Below the pieces are notes generated by a model. It did not search any database and was not told where the DNA came from. It was given only the letters and a program-made list of their open reading frames with translations. Shown here piece by piece: positions 23,085-34,115 of a stretch of 64,000 nucleotides of DNA. Both the position numbers and the translations under genes were made by a program. The DNA is from Symsagittifera roscoffensis. Taxonomy: Eukaryota; Xenacoelomorpha; Acoela; Convolutidae. How positions within the stretch are numbered: position 1 is the first letter of the stretch; every line of letters starts with the position of its first letter. The stretch is taken from contig NC_087066.1 of assembly GCF_963678635.1 (NCBI RefSeq), positions 45,371,225 to 45,435,224 of the forward strand. The letters are read 5' to 3'.

Positions 23085-23394
23085 CAGGGAGCGGATCTAG
23101 GATTTTCTCGAGTGGGCTATGGCGGATTTTCAAAAATATTTCGAACGTTTTGTCAACCCATTTTTTAAGGTCGACCAAATTGATTCTCCGAGAAATTGGG
23201 TTCCGTTCCGCGCGAGCTCCCCTTCAAAATTACTATATGATGGCGCGAAGGTGTCTTTACAAAAAACCTTTAGGCTTCGTCCGCCTAAATTAGATGTCAT
23301 TAAATGATATTAGAGGTGGGATCCTTTGGCTGGAGAACCCCTGAGAGGGGAGGAGGGGGTAGTGAGGGTCCATTTCCTTTTAAAACCGCCCCTG
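23085..23394. mobile_element. hAT-type MITE, second copy
   Basis: It starts CAGGGAGCGGATCTAGG and ends AACCGCCCCTG. The flanks are CATGTAGC and CATTTAGC, a 7/8 match expected of an aged 8-bp duplication. The interior resembles the copies at 55.9 and 61.3 kb. Confidence 0.75.
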
Positions 23395-25016
23395 CATTTA
23401 GCCATGGTCTTAAGATTTGCTGCTGAAATTGGGGTCGGTGCTAACTGTAAATCGGGTCTTCCTATAGTCGTTAAACTTTCCCCTGAAATGTCTGGTCGCA
23501 TTTGCAGCTATCTCACGGCCGCCATGATGACAGTAGGCGGTATAGTGTGGGTCAGGGCAGGGTTCTCTACTCATCTGATAAGGACCCGCTACCAATTTTG
23601 GTGGTTGGTTATATAGTGTAATTTTAACAGTTATCAGATTGTTTAAGAGTCGATGAACGTAGTTGGGACTCTTATATAGGTCGCAAAGACTTTTTTCGTT
23701 TTTTTTCCACGAAATGTTCAGAATTGTTCACATCTTGATACTTGCGTAAGTTTAAAGATGACGAAAAACGTAATCAACTTATAGCTTCGAAAGTGGAATT
23801 TAATTTTCAGGTTTCCCAGAAAAAAAAACATTTTTCTTACCTATCGATCCAGTTTCCTGAAATTGGATCATTTCATCAAAAAAGAGCCAATCAAGACCTG
23901 AAGGAAAAACTGTGCGGCTACTGCTGAAAGCAGTTTGTTTGGTAGTGCTTTTCTGATGTTATCCATCAGTGCATCTGATGAATTTAGCGATGACACAAAT
24001 TTGAAAAATGATTTCTTTCAGTCAGTAACGGGAGATGGTTAGGTTCAAATTACTCTAGGACAAAGCATATGGTACAATTTGTTGTATTTTTAAGCCGAAA
24101 TCCATTATTGCGAGCTTGTTTACAGTTCAAAACTTCGGTGTTCACACAAACCCACTGCGAAGCTGAACCAATATAAACTCAACTGAATGTTTTTTTTTCA
24201 ATAAAAATAACGCCTCTTGATTCTTGTGATTGTCAAAGAGATTAGGAGCTAATAAAATGGAATAAACAAATCAAAATTGGTCTTCTTTTTTTGGATGTTT
24301 AGGAGCAAATGATTGTAAATGAAATTGGAGTAGGTAGGTAATTGCTTTCCGTAATGATTTTGATCTTGATGTTGACATCATCAAAGTAAGGGTTTCCAAT
24401 ACTGAATTTACTGCCACTGCAAAAAATCAGACGTTGTTTTAACCAATTTGAAGAAATTGTAGTCATCTAAATTGACTAAAATGGCCTTAAAATATTGCTT
24501 AGCAAATGAGAATAGCTTCGTGAACTGTTTTTATCAAAGAAGCAAAAACTGGAAAAAAATTTTTTTTTGCACACAGAACAGCAAGTTTTTTGGCAGAAAA
24601 GATTGGACACTGGGCGAAAACGTTTCCATGGGAGCCATAAAAGCTCACTGCTGACTTATGTCCATAAGATACTATTGAAAAACTTCTCTCTTGCATGCTG
24701 ATTTGTAACAAACTCCATCGGGATTTCTTTTTCTTAAATACCAAGTGTTCGGTTGAAGACACGACTAGCTATGCTATGACGCGTTTGTTAAGTTTTTGTT
24801 TCATTTTGCAAGCAAATGAGACAAAAAAGTTTTTTTACTCAACTAAGGTTCTTCTGCTAGTCTTGAAACAGAATTTGCCGGCGATTTTTATGTATATTTA
24901 GAAATTGAAACTGATTAAATAAATTTTACCAGAAGTTTTGAAATTGGCGTTTGATCTAGTTTACCGTTGCAATTAAAGAAGGTAATGCCAGCGAGTTGTA
25001 TTTTTTTACTGATAAA
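23395..25016. other. No gene recognised
   Basis: No open frame here has a motif or a consistent splice pattern that I can support. Frames overlap on both strands at 23410-23620 and 24472-24762. Confidence 0.4.
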
Positions 25017-25020
25017 CATT

Positions 25021-25460
25021 TTGTCGGCAGAATACAGCTTTTGTAAGTAAACTATCAGTTTTCAGCGCTAATTGTGTCCTTAAACTCATTCTCTGATTTT
25101 ATTTTATTATGTAGAGTTGCAAGTTTTTTTTTGCAAATCACAGAAAACTGAGGTTTTTTGACCTCGGCTTTTCTGCGATTTGCAGAAAAAACATACGAGA
25201 AAACTTAAGCCAAAAAGTAGTAGGTCAGGGAGCTTACAAGAATCGAGAAGTTGCAAAAAGTTGTTTAGAATTTACTGAAAGAGAATTGAGGTTGAAATGT
25301 TGGCTTAAATGTTTTATCTACGGCTTAGGTGTTTTTAAGCAAAGTTGTTTTTTCATGGTTTAAACCATGAAAGTTTATCGCATTTATTAAGCCTTATCAA
25401 ATTTGAGATCTTTTTTAAAACTATTTCGCCCCTAAGAGTACCAAATAACAAATCCAAATT
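25021..25460. repeat. 440-bp tandem duplication, unit 1
   Basis: Nearly identical to the next 445 bp (offset 440). Each unit contains a GCAAATCACAGAAAA ... TTTTCTGCGATTTGC hairpin (about 25134-25186) and a perfect 20-bp palindrome (25352-25371). Confidence 0.85.
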
Positions 25461-25905
25461 TTGTCGGCAGAATACAGCTTTTGTAAGTAAAGTATCAGTT
25501 TTCAGCGCTAATTGTGTCCTTAAACTCATTCTCTGATTTTATTTTATTATGTAGAGTTGCAAGTTTTTTTTGCAAATCACAGAAAACTGAGGTTTTTTGA
25601 CCTCGGCTTTTCTGCGATTTGCAGAAAAAACATACGAGAAAACTTAAGCCAAAAAGTAGTAGGTCAGGGAGCTTACAAGAATCGAGAAGTTGCAAAAAGT
25701 TGTTTAGAATTTACTGAAAGAGAATTGAAATTGAGGTTGAAATGTTGGCTTAAATGTTTTATCTACGGCTTAGGTGTTTTTAAGCAAAGTTGTTTTTTCA
25801 TGGTTTAAACCATGAAAGTTTATCGCATTTATTAAGCCTTATCAATTTTGAGATCTTTTTTAAAACGATTTCGCCCCTAAGAGTACCAAATAACGAATCG
25901 CCACC
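25461..25905. repeat. 440-bp tandem duplication, unit 2
   Basis: Second unit of the duplication. It differs by a few substitutions and a 6-nt insertion (AAATTG near 25728). The 83-codon frame inside it ends within the 20-bp palindrome (25798-25817) and has no recognised domain. Confidence 0.85.
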
Positions 25906-26232
25906 CCTATAAAGAAAGAATTCAATGGCTAAGCATATGTGAATTTTGTACCCGGTAACGAATCTCCCCCTTTTTGCAAAAGAGGAGAAAAAATTGAACA
26001 GATTTGAAATTTTCCTACTTCAATTTTTAGATTTAGTTTTACTCCGTTTAGTTTTAGAAGTTCTCATCATGAAGAAATTTGATCGCCTAACGTCATGTCT
26101 TTGATAGTCTCGCCAATGCATCAGTTTTTTTTTTAGAAAACTTGACTATGAAGGGTTTAAATTACGCAAAATCACTTTTCTTCAAGAGTAGGCTACGTTT
26201 TTGCTGGGTTTGAAACATATAATTGAAGCCCA
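25906..26232. other. No gene recognised
   Basis: AT-rich spacer between the tandem duplication and a Tc1/mariner-like MITE. Confidence 0.4.
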
Positions 26233-26876
26233 CAGTGCTGATTTAAATTATCCGGACAAAACAAAAAAAAACTCAAAATTTTCAAGCAAGTTTTCTTCAA
26301 ACTGGGTTAACATAAGACAAAAAATTGGGGAAAAAAGTTGCTTAGAACTTTACTAGAATTAAATGGTGCAACTTTTCCTTGAAATTCTTAACCAAAATTT
26401 TACCCCAAAAATAGGTCAGTTTGATTTTTTTTTGTTAATCAAGAATAACGCTGAAACTGCAAAGTTATTTGATGAGAAATTTATATCAAAAGAAGTCTGT
26501 TACAAAGCCCGACAAAGCTCTACAAGATAAAATTTCCGAACATCTGCTTAAGAGAAAATATTTCTGGTTGATAGCCAAAAAAAAGTCAAAGTCGTTTTTA
26601 CTGTTATAAAAATCAAAATTTTTGGCTAAAAACAAACTTACGCAAGCTTTTGAAAATTGTATCCTTTAAGAATTTTGTTGGACTGTGCAAGAGGCTTTTT
26701 TTGATATAAATTTCTCATCAATTAACTTGGTAGTTTCAGCGTAATTCTTGACTAATTAAAAAAAGCCTAAATGACCCATCTTTTTGGGGCGAAATTTTGG
26801 CTGAGAACTCAATTTGAGAAAACGCGTTTGAAATTTCAAATTTTGCTCATTTTGTCGGTAATTTAAATCAGCAGTG
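26233..26876. mobile_element. Tc1/mariner-like fold-back MITE, older copy
   Basis: The ends are CAGTGCTGATTTAAATTA and TAATTTAAATCAGCAGTG, followed by TA. The two halves are long imperfect inverted copies. It is the same family as 31802-32533 but more diverged, and the left TA has decayed to CA. Confidence 0.7.
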
Positions 26877-26954
26877 TATTAATTAAAATCTATCTCAACG
26901 CATCAATGAACTTATCCAAGTTGTGATTTAATCAATCAGTTGGGTTCTAATTTG

Positions 26955-28643
26955 TCATTGTTCCCACATAATTCCAATTTGAACGCCAGAAAACACAATC
27001 AAAGCAGCAAACATCAATTCGCACAACACTGTGAAACTAAATCCATTTAGCAAACTTTCTTTTGGCTCCAAATCATTATCTGCCATTCCTCGATTTCCGT
27101 CGGGCTCGGTTAGTTTGAACTAAAACATAATCTGACTTATATCAAAGTCGATTGTCTAGATTTCGAGTTTCAGAAGTGTGGATGTGATATGCAAATTTGA
27201 AGAGCTTGTTGGACAAAAAACATGTTTTTGGGGACCTATTACGCTCCCCGTAGCGAAGCTCAGATCTGCAACTGCGTCACTAAATTTTCGTATGGGCAAT
27301 AGACTGTAACTGATAAAGACGTTCACTTCTGCAACTGAATTGGCCCAGAAAAATAGAAATAATGTTGGTAAATAAAAAATTTTGAGAAATGACCGTACAC
27401 TTTTTTAGTATACGCTCATTTCTCAAACAATTTATTTGGAGTTAGAGGAGTTTTAGACGACAAAACCAGTATATTTTAAAACGATGCGATGTCGTCTTAG
27501 TTTGCCTTTTTTGAATTTCAGTAGCCACAATCGCGCTTCATTATATATAAAGGACCCTCCCCTCCCGAAAAAGATAACCAACCCTAAACCCAGCAGCCAT
27601 TTCTTGGGGTTTCACTTTGGACCGGAAGCCGAGACTGTTCACACTTTCGTCTTCCACACTGTGTTTCTCGAGGAGTTTCAACTGCTTGCTCAGAAACTCA
27701 CACGTGTCGTCTCTGCTCGGCTTCAAATCAGTCGCCTCGAATTCGTCCTTCAATTTTTTCATGTCTTCAGTCATTAAGTTGTTTCGGTACCTCCGAAAAA
27801 GAAAATACTGCTAAATGAGATCTTTTTTATTTCCCAACATTAAGACCAAGGATTTTTATTAGACAACCTTAATCTAACGGTAAAATTAGGAATCAAACAA
27901 TTCAAAAATTATTGGTTTAAAATACCCATATGATTCTTCTGCAAAGATATGGGATACTGCGAATGATTTTAAAAGCCCCTATGGTATCTACTAAAGAATT
28001 GCACCACCTATAAAAAAGCAGTAAATTAGCACTAGAGCGCACTCTATTTATGATTCGATTTTTTTTTGCATTCGGATTGTTCGAAAGCTCGACTAACTTA
28101 ATCTGCTTAACAATTGCACCCCTTTCAAGAAACGGGGCAATTGTTAAGTACATCCTAAGGGCCTAAGTAATCCTTCGTAAATAAATATTAGTCTTTAAAA
28201 AATTGCGTAAAAGTTAAGGGTTTTCTGAAAGATTATTGTCACCTGTAAGCGTTAACATGAAGCAGCAGATCTGCTTTATAAATAATCTCGTGTTCGTCTT
28301 TCATATCCGACTGAAGCGAAGGCACATCGGGGGTTGAGAGTTTACTGGGTCCGGGGGGTTCGGTTCTCACAGGACCTCCTCTTTTTGCCGAAATCGTCGA
28401 TCCTTTCTTTTTTGCCGAATCCACTATTGTTGTTTCGTTATCATTAGTCGGTTTTCGCATTCGTGGCACTGATACGACTGAGCTTTTGGGCTCCGGGGCT
28501 GGTTGTGGGGGGAGTGTTGGTTTGCGAGCATTCACATCCCTGTCTGGGGCTTCCGATACACGTTGAGTGGGCTCTGCCATTTCACTGCCTTTTCTATAAC
28601 TCCGATCACTGCTCATTTTATCGCTCTCGAATGTCGGCGCCAT
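26955..28643 (-). CDS. Small three-exon gene; coiled-coil protein with C-terminal membrane anchor
   Basis: Exons 28643-28243, 27790-27583 and 27119-26955 join as 401+208+165 nt, exactly 258 codons with the stop. Splice junctions are ACAG|GTGACA, TTTTTCGGAG|G, TTTAGG|GTTGGT and GTTTTAG|TTC, and all phases agree (2, then 0). Residues 1-125 are Pro/Ser/Thr/Lys-rich and probably disordered. A charged helix-forming segment around residues 135-180 could be a coiled coil. The last 30 residues hold one hydrophobic segment (FTVLCELMFAALIVF) close to the C-terminus, typical of a tail-anchored protein. The ATG at 28643 is preceded in frame by TAG, which supports it as the start. I do not recognise the family. 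The final exon is too short for a simple ORF search. Confidence 0.6.
27381..27427. repeat. Short hairpin in an intron
   Basis: TTTGAGAAATGACCGTACAC and GTATACGCTCATTTCTCAAA are inverted copies with two mismatches and a 7-nt loop, within the last intron of the small gene. Confidence 0.5.
28106..28148. repeat. Short hairpin in an intron
   Basis: CTTAACAATTGCACCCC pairs with GGGGCAATTGTTAAG around a loop of about 10 nt, within the first intron of the small gene. It may be a relic of a fold-back element. Confidence 0.45.
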
Positions 28644-28682
28644 CTAAATGAAAATAAATTATCATCTTGATGAAAGTTTTGG

Positions 28683-28818
28683 CCTGAACGGAGGACCAAT
28701 TTTTTCATAATAAAAATTTGTTCTTTTCCATTTTAGTTCTTTTCCTATTCTAAATATTCTAAAATACTAAAATTTAACCTAATAAAAACGCACAGAAAAA
28801 AAATGATCAAAAAGATAA
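28683..28818. repeat. Duplicated intron-acceptor segment, copy 1
   Basis: About 130 bp that recur at 29507-29643 (offset 824). On the minus strand they contain a pyrimidine tract and the acceptor CGTTCAG. In this copy the acceptor would lead into a 23-codon open stretch that ends just inside the small gene. Confidence 0.65.
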
Positions 28819-28866
28819 CTTAATTAGAAGTACGAAATTAGATGAAATTATTATGTAAAACAGTGT

Positions 28867-31776
28867 TTATTTTTTGTTTTTAGAGACTTCCTCTACGCCA
28901 ACGTTAGACGGTTTTACATGATAAGTTTTACCTGGAACATTATCAGATACACTACATTACTGGTTGATTAAACTAATTTTTTATGCTTATTATGAAAGAC
29001 AAAGAACAAAACATGTATGCAGTGTATCAAGTTTTTTGGGTTTTCGTTCAGTTACATTTTTACCTACCGAGCCTGTCCCCGCCGTGTACGTGTAATAGGA
29101 CTCTATCGATGTAGCAGGTGTTTCTGCTTTCTTTTCCTTGGACGCTTTAACGGGCATCGATGAGCGCTGATTTGGCACTGTTTTAGTCGCGGATGGCTCA
29201 TCCTTCGGTTTGTTTTCAGCTGTACTCAGCGTTGTGTACGTTGCGTCTGAGTTATCGTAGTTCGTTCTAATCGGCTGCTGGTTCACAACTTGAGGAACCA
29301 TTGGGATTTCACTGGCGTATGTTTTGGATCCACTCTTTCTGGACCCAACTGGAGGTGTTCCAAAAGATGTTTTAGTGGACTGTCGATTGGGAGCTCCTCC
29401 CCCAATGGAGCTGGCCTGAGATGCTTGTCTCTGCATGTAACATGCAGTGTCTCCCACTTCAGGGTGAAACATAGACCAGTCCAGCCCTTCTTTGTGTCGG
29501 CTGCTACCTGAACGAAGGACCATTTTTTTCATAATAAAATTATGTTTTTTTTTCCGTTTTAGTTCTTTTCCCATTCTAAATATCCTAAAATACTAAATTT
29601 TAACCTATGAAAATTGCACAGAAAAAAAAACAGGTCAAGAAGATTGCTCACAAAAATTGTGCAAAAACTTCAAAAATCTTTCAAAAAAGTTCAAAATTAT
29701 ATAAAAAAAGACAAGGTAATAGAATAAAAAAACTTCCCATGCTTAGAAAAGGCTCAACCTTGTGGACTTAGTCAGACTGTCATTTGTTCCTAGACTCCTT
29801 TTTTATTTGAAGCAAAAAACACAAATGGAAAAGAGCCTAAAACGCCACTTTTCAATTTTTTTATGAACCAGAGGCTGATTTTTGGTTATAAAAATGAACT
29901 TAACTTTTATTGCATGCATTTAATTCTTTTTGTAGAAGAAAAATCTCCTTTTCATACATTAATGTTAGAAAAAAAAACAAATTGAAGTACCTCCAAAATG
30001 AGCATTAGTTTGAACTTTTTGATCATCGTTGCTGGCAACTTCAGAAATATCCGCATCTCCTGAAGACAATGCAGCAGTTGCAGTCTGCTGTTCCGACGGC
30101 ACTGAGTGAGTGACTACAACTACACCCCCCAGATCCTCCCTGCAGCTGGCGACTGTCTGCGCCTCCACAGTTGAACATACTTTGGTTTGTAGCTGGTCCT
30201 CCAGAGCCCAGTAGTTTTCAGATGCACCTTCACCTCAAAAATGATTATAAATAATAACAAGGATAGGCGATTACTGTGCAAATTAGTTTTTTTTTCAAAT
30301 TAGTGTCGTTTTTCTGCGTGGTGTGATAAAAAAATCTAAACGAAAAAACAAAAGTTAGGCTTACTCGACAACCGTATTAAAGTGGGCCAATTGAAAAACA
30401 TGTTTTGCAGAAAAATGACTAGAAAAGCGAAAAAAAAATTAAAATTTTTTGCAGAAAACTTTTAGATTTTTTGTAGTTTCTGGTTTTCAAAATGCAGCTA
30501 AAAAACTCCAAAAACTAGTATTATTTTTTTAAATTTAGATTTTAAGGTCTGAAATTAGGCATAATTTAGCTGTTTTACTACTGCTCGCTTACTTTATTTG
30601 CTCGAATTAAGACGAAAAATCAAAAATTTCAAACCTGTTTTTTTTCGACACTGGGAAAACTTTTTCAAAATTCTTAAATGTCGTTCGAATAACAACTGAA
30701 AGGGCTTTAATATGATATATCACTTAACCCAGTTCAATGATTATTTGAGCTAGGTGCTGATTTTGCTTGGAAAACAAAAAAAAAGAAAACTTAAAACACA
30801 CCCGAATACAAAGTTCCTCCCCATTTTCAATGGTCGGAACAATAAATTAGTTTAAGGTTTACAGTTCGGAAAGCACTTATTTTTTTTGTATCTTATAACA
30901 CAGCCTCAGACCCGAGAGAATGTCATTGCAACAATATGCCAGAGTTTTAAAACGGTTTACCCTCAATGGAAGGGACCAAAATACGAGACCTTCCGTTCCT
31001 TACGGAGAGCCGCTGTTGTTCCCCTGTTTTAAAAATTATACATTCAATTTTTTTTCCTTTTTTTAGGCTGGGTAATGTTGCCTCACCCGCAAGCAAAGAG
31101 GATGCGGATCTTGGTGCCAAATCCGGAGGTTCCAGGCCTCGACTTAGCTCTGAGTCCCTTATGGCGACTTAAAAGAGCGCGGTAATTTTTAATAGGGTTC
31201 AGGGCAGTAGCGTGCCGAGGGGGGCAACGCAATTTTTCGGTCAATTTTTTTAAGGTGCTCTAAACGCCTTTAGCCTGTTTTTTAAAAAATTTGCGTGCGG
31301 CGTAGAAAACTTTTGACAAAATAGAGTTCTTATAGTATTTTCGGAGAGCTTGGAAAATCAAATCTAAATTAAGACCTAAATCAAGATCTGTTGAATTTAA
31401 ACTGCTTCCGTCATTAATGAAACTCAAGTTTTTGCGTCTAGTCGTTTGTAAATGTAAGTGTGATCTGTGATTTCGAAACGGTTACGTAAGATTTCGGAAC
31501 GTAATTATGATAGTTGAGTAAACATCCCCCCAAGCCGTTTGGGGCAGTACGTTAACTTGATCCAAAAATTCTTTTTTTTACCTGTTGCCTTGCAAATGGG
31601 AGTTTTATCAGTCACATAGACGCTGCTCTCGTCTTCCTGCTGATGGTCGATATCTCCCTTCGTCATTCTCTCACGGATCATCCCGCTGCTCGGCTGGATT
31701 GCGAATGACGAACGCCGTCTTGTGGACCCCCCGACACCCAGGCTTCGTCCACTTAAACGAGTTGTTTGATTGAAAA
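28867..31776 (-). CDS. Larger minus-strand gene, 3' exons with phase-1 introns
   Basis: Exons 31776-31582, 30233-29991, 29507-29064 and 28931-28867 (stop TAA at 28867-28869) are all bounded by AG and GT, and every junction is phase 1. Each split codon is completed in frame, so 195+243+444+65 nt read through without a break. An in-phase upstream exon may lie at 36084-35703. The product is rich in Ser, Thr, Pro, Gln and Lys and has an RRRSSF motif, as in a disordered cytoplasmic tail or loop. I recognise no domain. An AATAAA overlaps the stop region and may serve as polyadenylation signal. The last exon has the weakest acceptor. Confidence 0.6.
29507..29643. repeat. Duplicated intron-acceptor segment, copy 2
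   Basis: Partner of 28683-28818. This copy supplies the working acceptor of the 444-nt exon (CGTTCAG|GTAGC on the minus strand). Confidence 0.65.
29644..29990 (-). other. Intron of the larger minus-strand gene
   Basis: AT-rich sequence between two exons, with no repeat identified apart from the end of the duplicated segment. Confidence 0.4.
30590..30846 (-). mobile_element. Divergent HINE-related 5' end
   Basis: On the minus strand it starts ATTGTTCCGACCATTG and continues with a GTGTGTTTT stretch, resembling the HINE 5' end, but the rest differs. It may be a separate subfamily. Its inner boundary is uncertain. Confidence 0.35.
30904..31172 (+). CDS. 3' end of a plus-strand gene nested in an intron
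   Basis: Exon 30904-31025 follows a strong acceptor (pyrimidine tract, AACACAG). It would splice at CCCCT|GTTTTA across a 41-nt intron to 31067-31172, whose acceptor is TTTTTTTAG. Lengths 122 and 106 give continuous phase (2) to a TAA stop at 31170. The first exon encodes a well-structured stretch with YPQWKGPKYETFRSLRRAA. The second encodes a Ser/Gly/Lys-rich tail. I recognise no family, and the upstream exons are not identified. It lies inside an intron of the minus-strand gene. If the 41-nt intron is not used, exon 1 simply ends at TAA 31032. Confidence 0.45.
31205..31350. mobile_element. Truncated hAT-like MITE
   Basis: It begins CAGGGCAGTAGCGTGCC and shares an interior block (AAACGCC, then TTAGCCTGTTTTT) with the copy at 15.9 kb. 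No right end was found. Confidence 0.4.
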
Positions 31777-31801
31777 CTGTAGATAAATGTTTTTCTTGAT
31801 A

Positions 31802-32533
31802 CAGTGCTGATTTAAATTATCCGGACAAAACAAACAAAGCTTGAATTTTCAAACGCGTTTTTCTCAAATTGGGTTAAGATTAGACAAAAAGTGAAGAGAA
31901 CAAAAGTTGCTTAGAATTTCATCAAAATTAATATGGTGCCATTTTTCTCCAAAATTCTCAACCAAAATTTTACCCCAAAAATGGGTCATTTTGGTTTTTT
32001 TCATTTAATCAAGAATTACACTGAAATTACTCTGTTAATTGATGAGAAAGTTATATCACAAGAAGCGTCCTACTTAACCCAACAAAGTTTAAGAAGGGTT
32101 AATTCTCCAAAAGTTTGCGCAAATTGTTTAAAATTTGTTTGTAAACAGATATTCTGGGTTTTATATAGTAAAAATAACATTTTTTGACTATCAAGTAAAA
32201 ACTTTTTCTCTTATACTGGTTTTTGGAGATTTAACCCTCCTTAAACTTTGTTGGGTTAAGTAGGACGCTTCTTGTGATATAACTTTCTCATCAATTAACA
32301 AAGTAATTTCAGTGTAATTCTTGATTAAATGAAAAAAAAACAAAATGACCCATTTTTGGGGTAAAATTTTGGTTGAGAATTTTGGAGACTAAATGGCACC
32401 ATATTAATTCTGATGAAATTCTAAGCAACTTTTGTTCTCTTCACTTTTTGTCTAATCTTAACCCAATTTGAGAAAAACGCATTTGAAATTTCAAGTTTTG
32501 TTCGTTTTGTCCGGATAATTTAAATCAGCACTG
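31802..32533. mobile_element. Tc1/mariner-like fold-back MITE with TA duplication
   Basis: TA (31800-31801) precedes CAGTGCTGATTTAAATTA. The mirror-image end is followed by TA at 32534-32535. The arms are about 330 nt, nearly the whole element, and diverge only slightly. It ends 26 bp from the 5' splice acceptor of the exon at 31776. Confidence 0.85.
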
Positions 32534-33420
32534 TAGTTCTTTCGAGATAAAAAGGGCACTGCACAATTTGGGGCTGGCCTATTATCGGGTGCCGGACATC
32601 AAGCCGACGGGACTTCAAGCCGAATCTTAAAAAAAGGGACATCAAGCCGAATAATTGTTTATAAAGTCGTGAAATATGATTAATTTGAAATTTTTTTTGT
32701 ATAATTTCTTCTTTTTATGATCTTTTTTCAGTAATTATTGGCTTTTTCATAAAGTTTAAGCCTCCAAATGATGTTTAGGAAAGTTGAAATATAAACCACG
32801 GTTGAAAGCATTTTTCTTGTTTATAATTTATGCTTTTCAAAAACCGTCGGAAATTATTAACAAATGCCAATCCTAAGTGATTCATTGTCATGAATACCCG
32901 CACCGGAGTTCCATGAAAAATAATCAATTATATTGAATTTTCGTGGTCTGTCTCAATAAATTTTGATAATAATCGATTATAATTGATTCAAAATGGATTA
33001 TAATGAAACTATTTTCTAATCAATAAAATCCGAATATAATCGATTATAATCGATTATTTTTGAAAGAAAATGAAACTTGTTTTCGAGGCAAAATAAACCT
33101 TCTTTAATCAATTATTATCGATTAGGATGGATTTTTTCCAAGTGTTTTTCTTGAAATTTACAATTTTGTTCAAAATTATCTCATTTCCTGTTTAGTGCAG
33201 TTGCATCGAATTACGTTTCATAAAATGTTACATTTCAGAATCAACTTTATATTTTTTTTGTCTCTACTTTTTTTAATTCATCGCAGTTTAACTAACACTT
33301 CTTTTCACTGTTTTTTAAACCAAAACCCTGATAAAAACCAAATTTTCAAGGATTTGAATTAGATTTTCATAGCTTTCCCCACCGGAGTTCCATGGATAAT
33401 AATTATAAGTTTTTTAACTC

Positions 33421-33735
33421 TGTCCCCCCCCCCCCCCAGTTTACCGCCACCCTCACTTAAGCCCCCATTTTACTACCCTCACCAGTTTACTACCCCCCCG
33501 CTTACTCTGCCTCCCACCATTTACCCTCCCCCAGTTTACCAGTCCTCCATTTACCCTCCCCCATTTTACCCGAATTTATTTAACCAAACCCCCCCCCCCC
33601 CCCCAGCTTCTCTCCCCACCCCCCAGCTTCTCCCACCCCCCAGTTTCTCTCTTCCCCCAGCTTCTCTCCGCCCCAGCTTCCCCACCAGCTTCTCCCCCCA
33701 CCAGTTTACCCTACCCCTTTAGCTGAGGGGGAGGG
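33421..33735. repeat. C-rich low-complexity tract
   Basis: Runs of C alternate with CAGTTTACC and CAGCTTCTC units over about 310 bp, including two homopolymers of 12 or more C. Confidence 0.8.
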
Positions 33736-33859
33736 GGAAGCTTGAGGGGGCGAGGGGATGACGTTGAGACATGCCATGTAGTAAAAAACATGGCATAAAT
33801 TCTGCAAATTTCTCGCAAAATTTGCAATATTTTGCAAAATTAATCGAATTTAGTTCTAA

Positions 33860-34115
33860 AAATCAAATGGATTATAATGGATTATAATAGATTTTATTTC
33901 AAAATAATCGATTATAATGGATTATTTTGGCAAAAATAATCGATTTCAATGACAAAAATAATGGATTATAATTGATTATAATGGATTATAATGGATTTTT
34001 ACTTTTCAAAAAAATCGATTTTAATGACCACATAATCGATTACGTGGTCTAAATTTGGCACAAAAATGGATTATAATGGATTATAATGGATTATAATGAT
34101 AACATTTTAGACAAC
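33860..34115. repeat. AT-rich tandem repeat in the inner element
   Basis: Degenerate units of about 10-12 nt based on ATAATGGATT and AATCGATTAT. A shorter array of the same units lies at 32955-33130. Confidence 0.6.

Noticed and set aside
31933-32187. 84-codon frame
   Set aside because: It lies in one arm of a Tc1/mariner-like fold-back MITE and is absent from the sister copy at 26.2 kb.
33421-33735. Possible proline-rich coding region from C-rich tract
   Set aside because: Homopolymer runs and low complexity without a stable frame. Lies inside a nested transposon.
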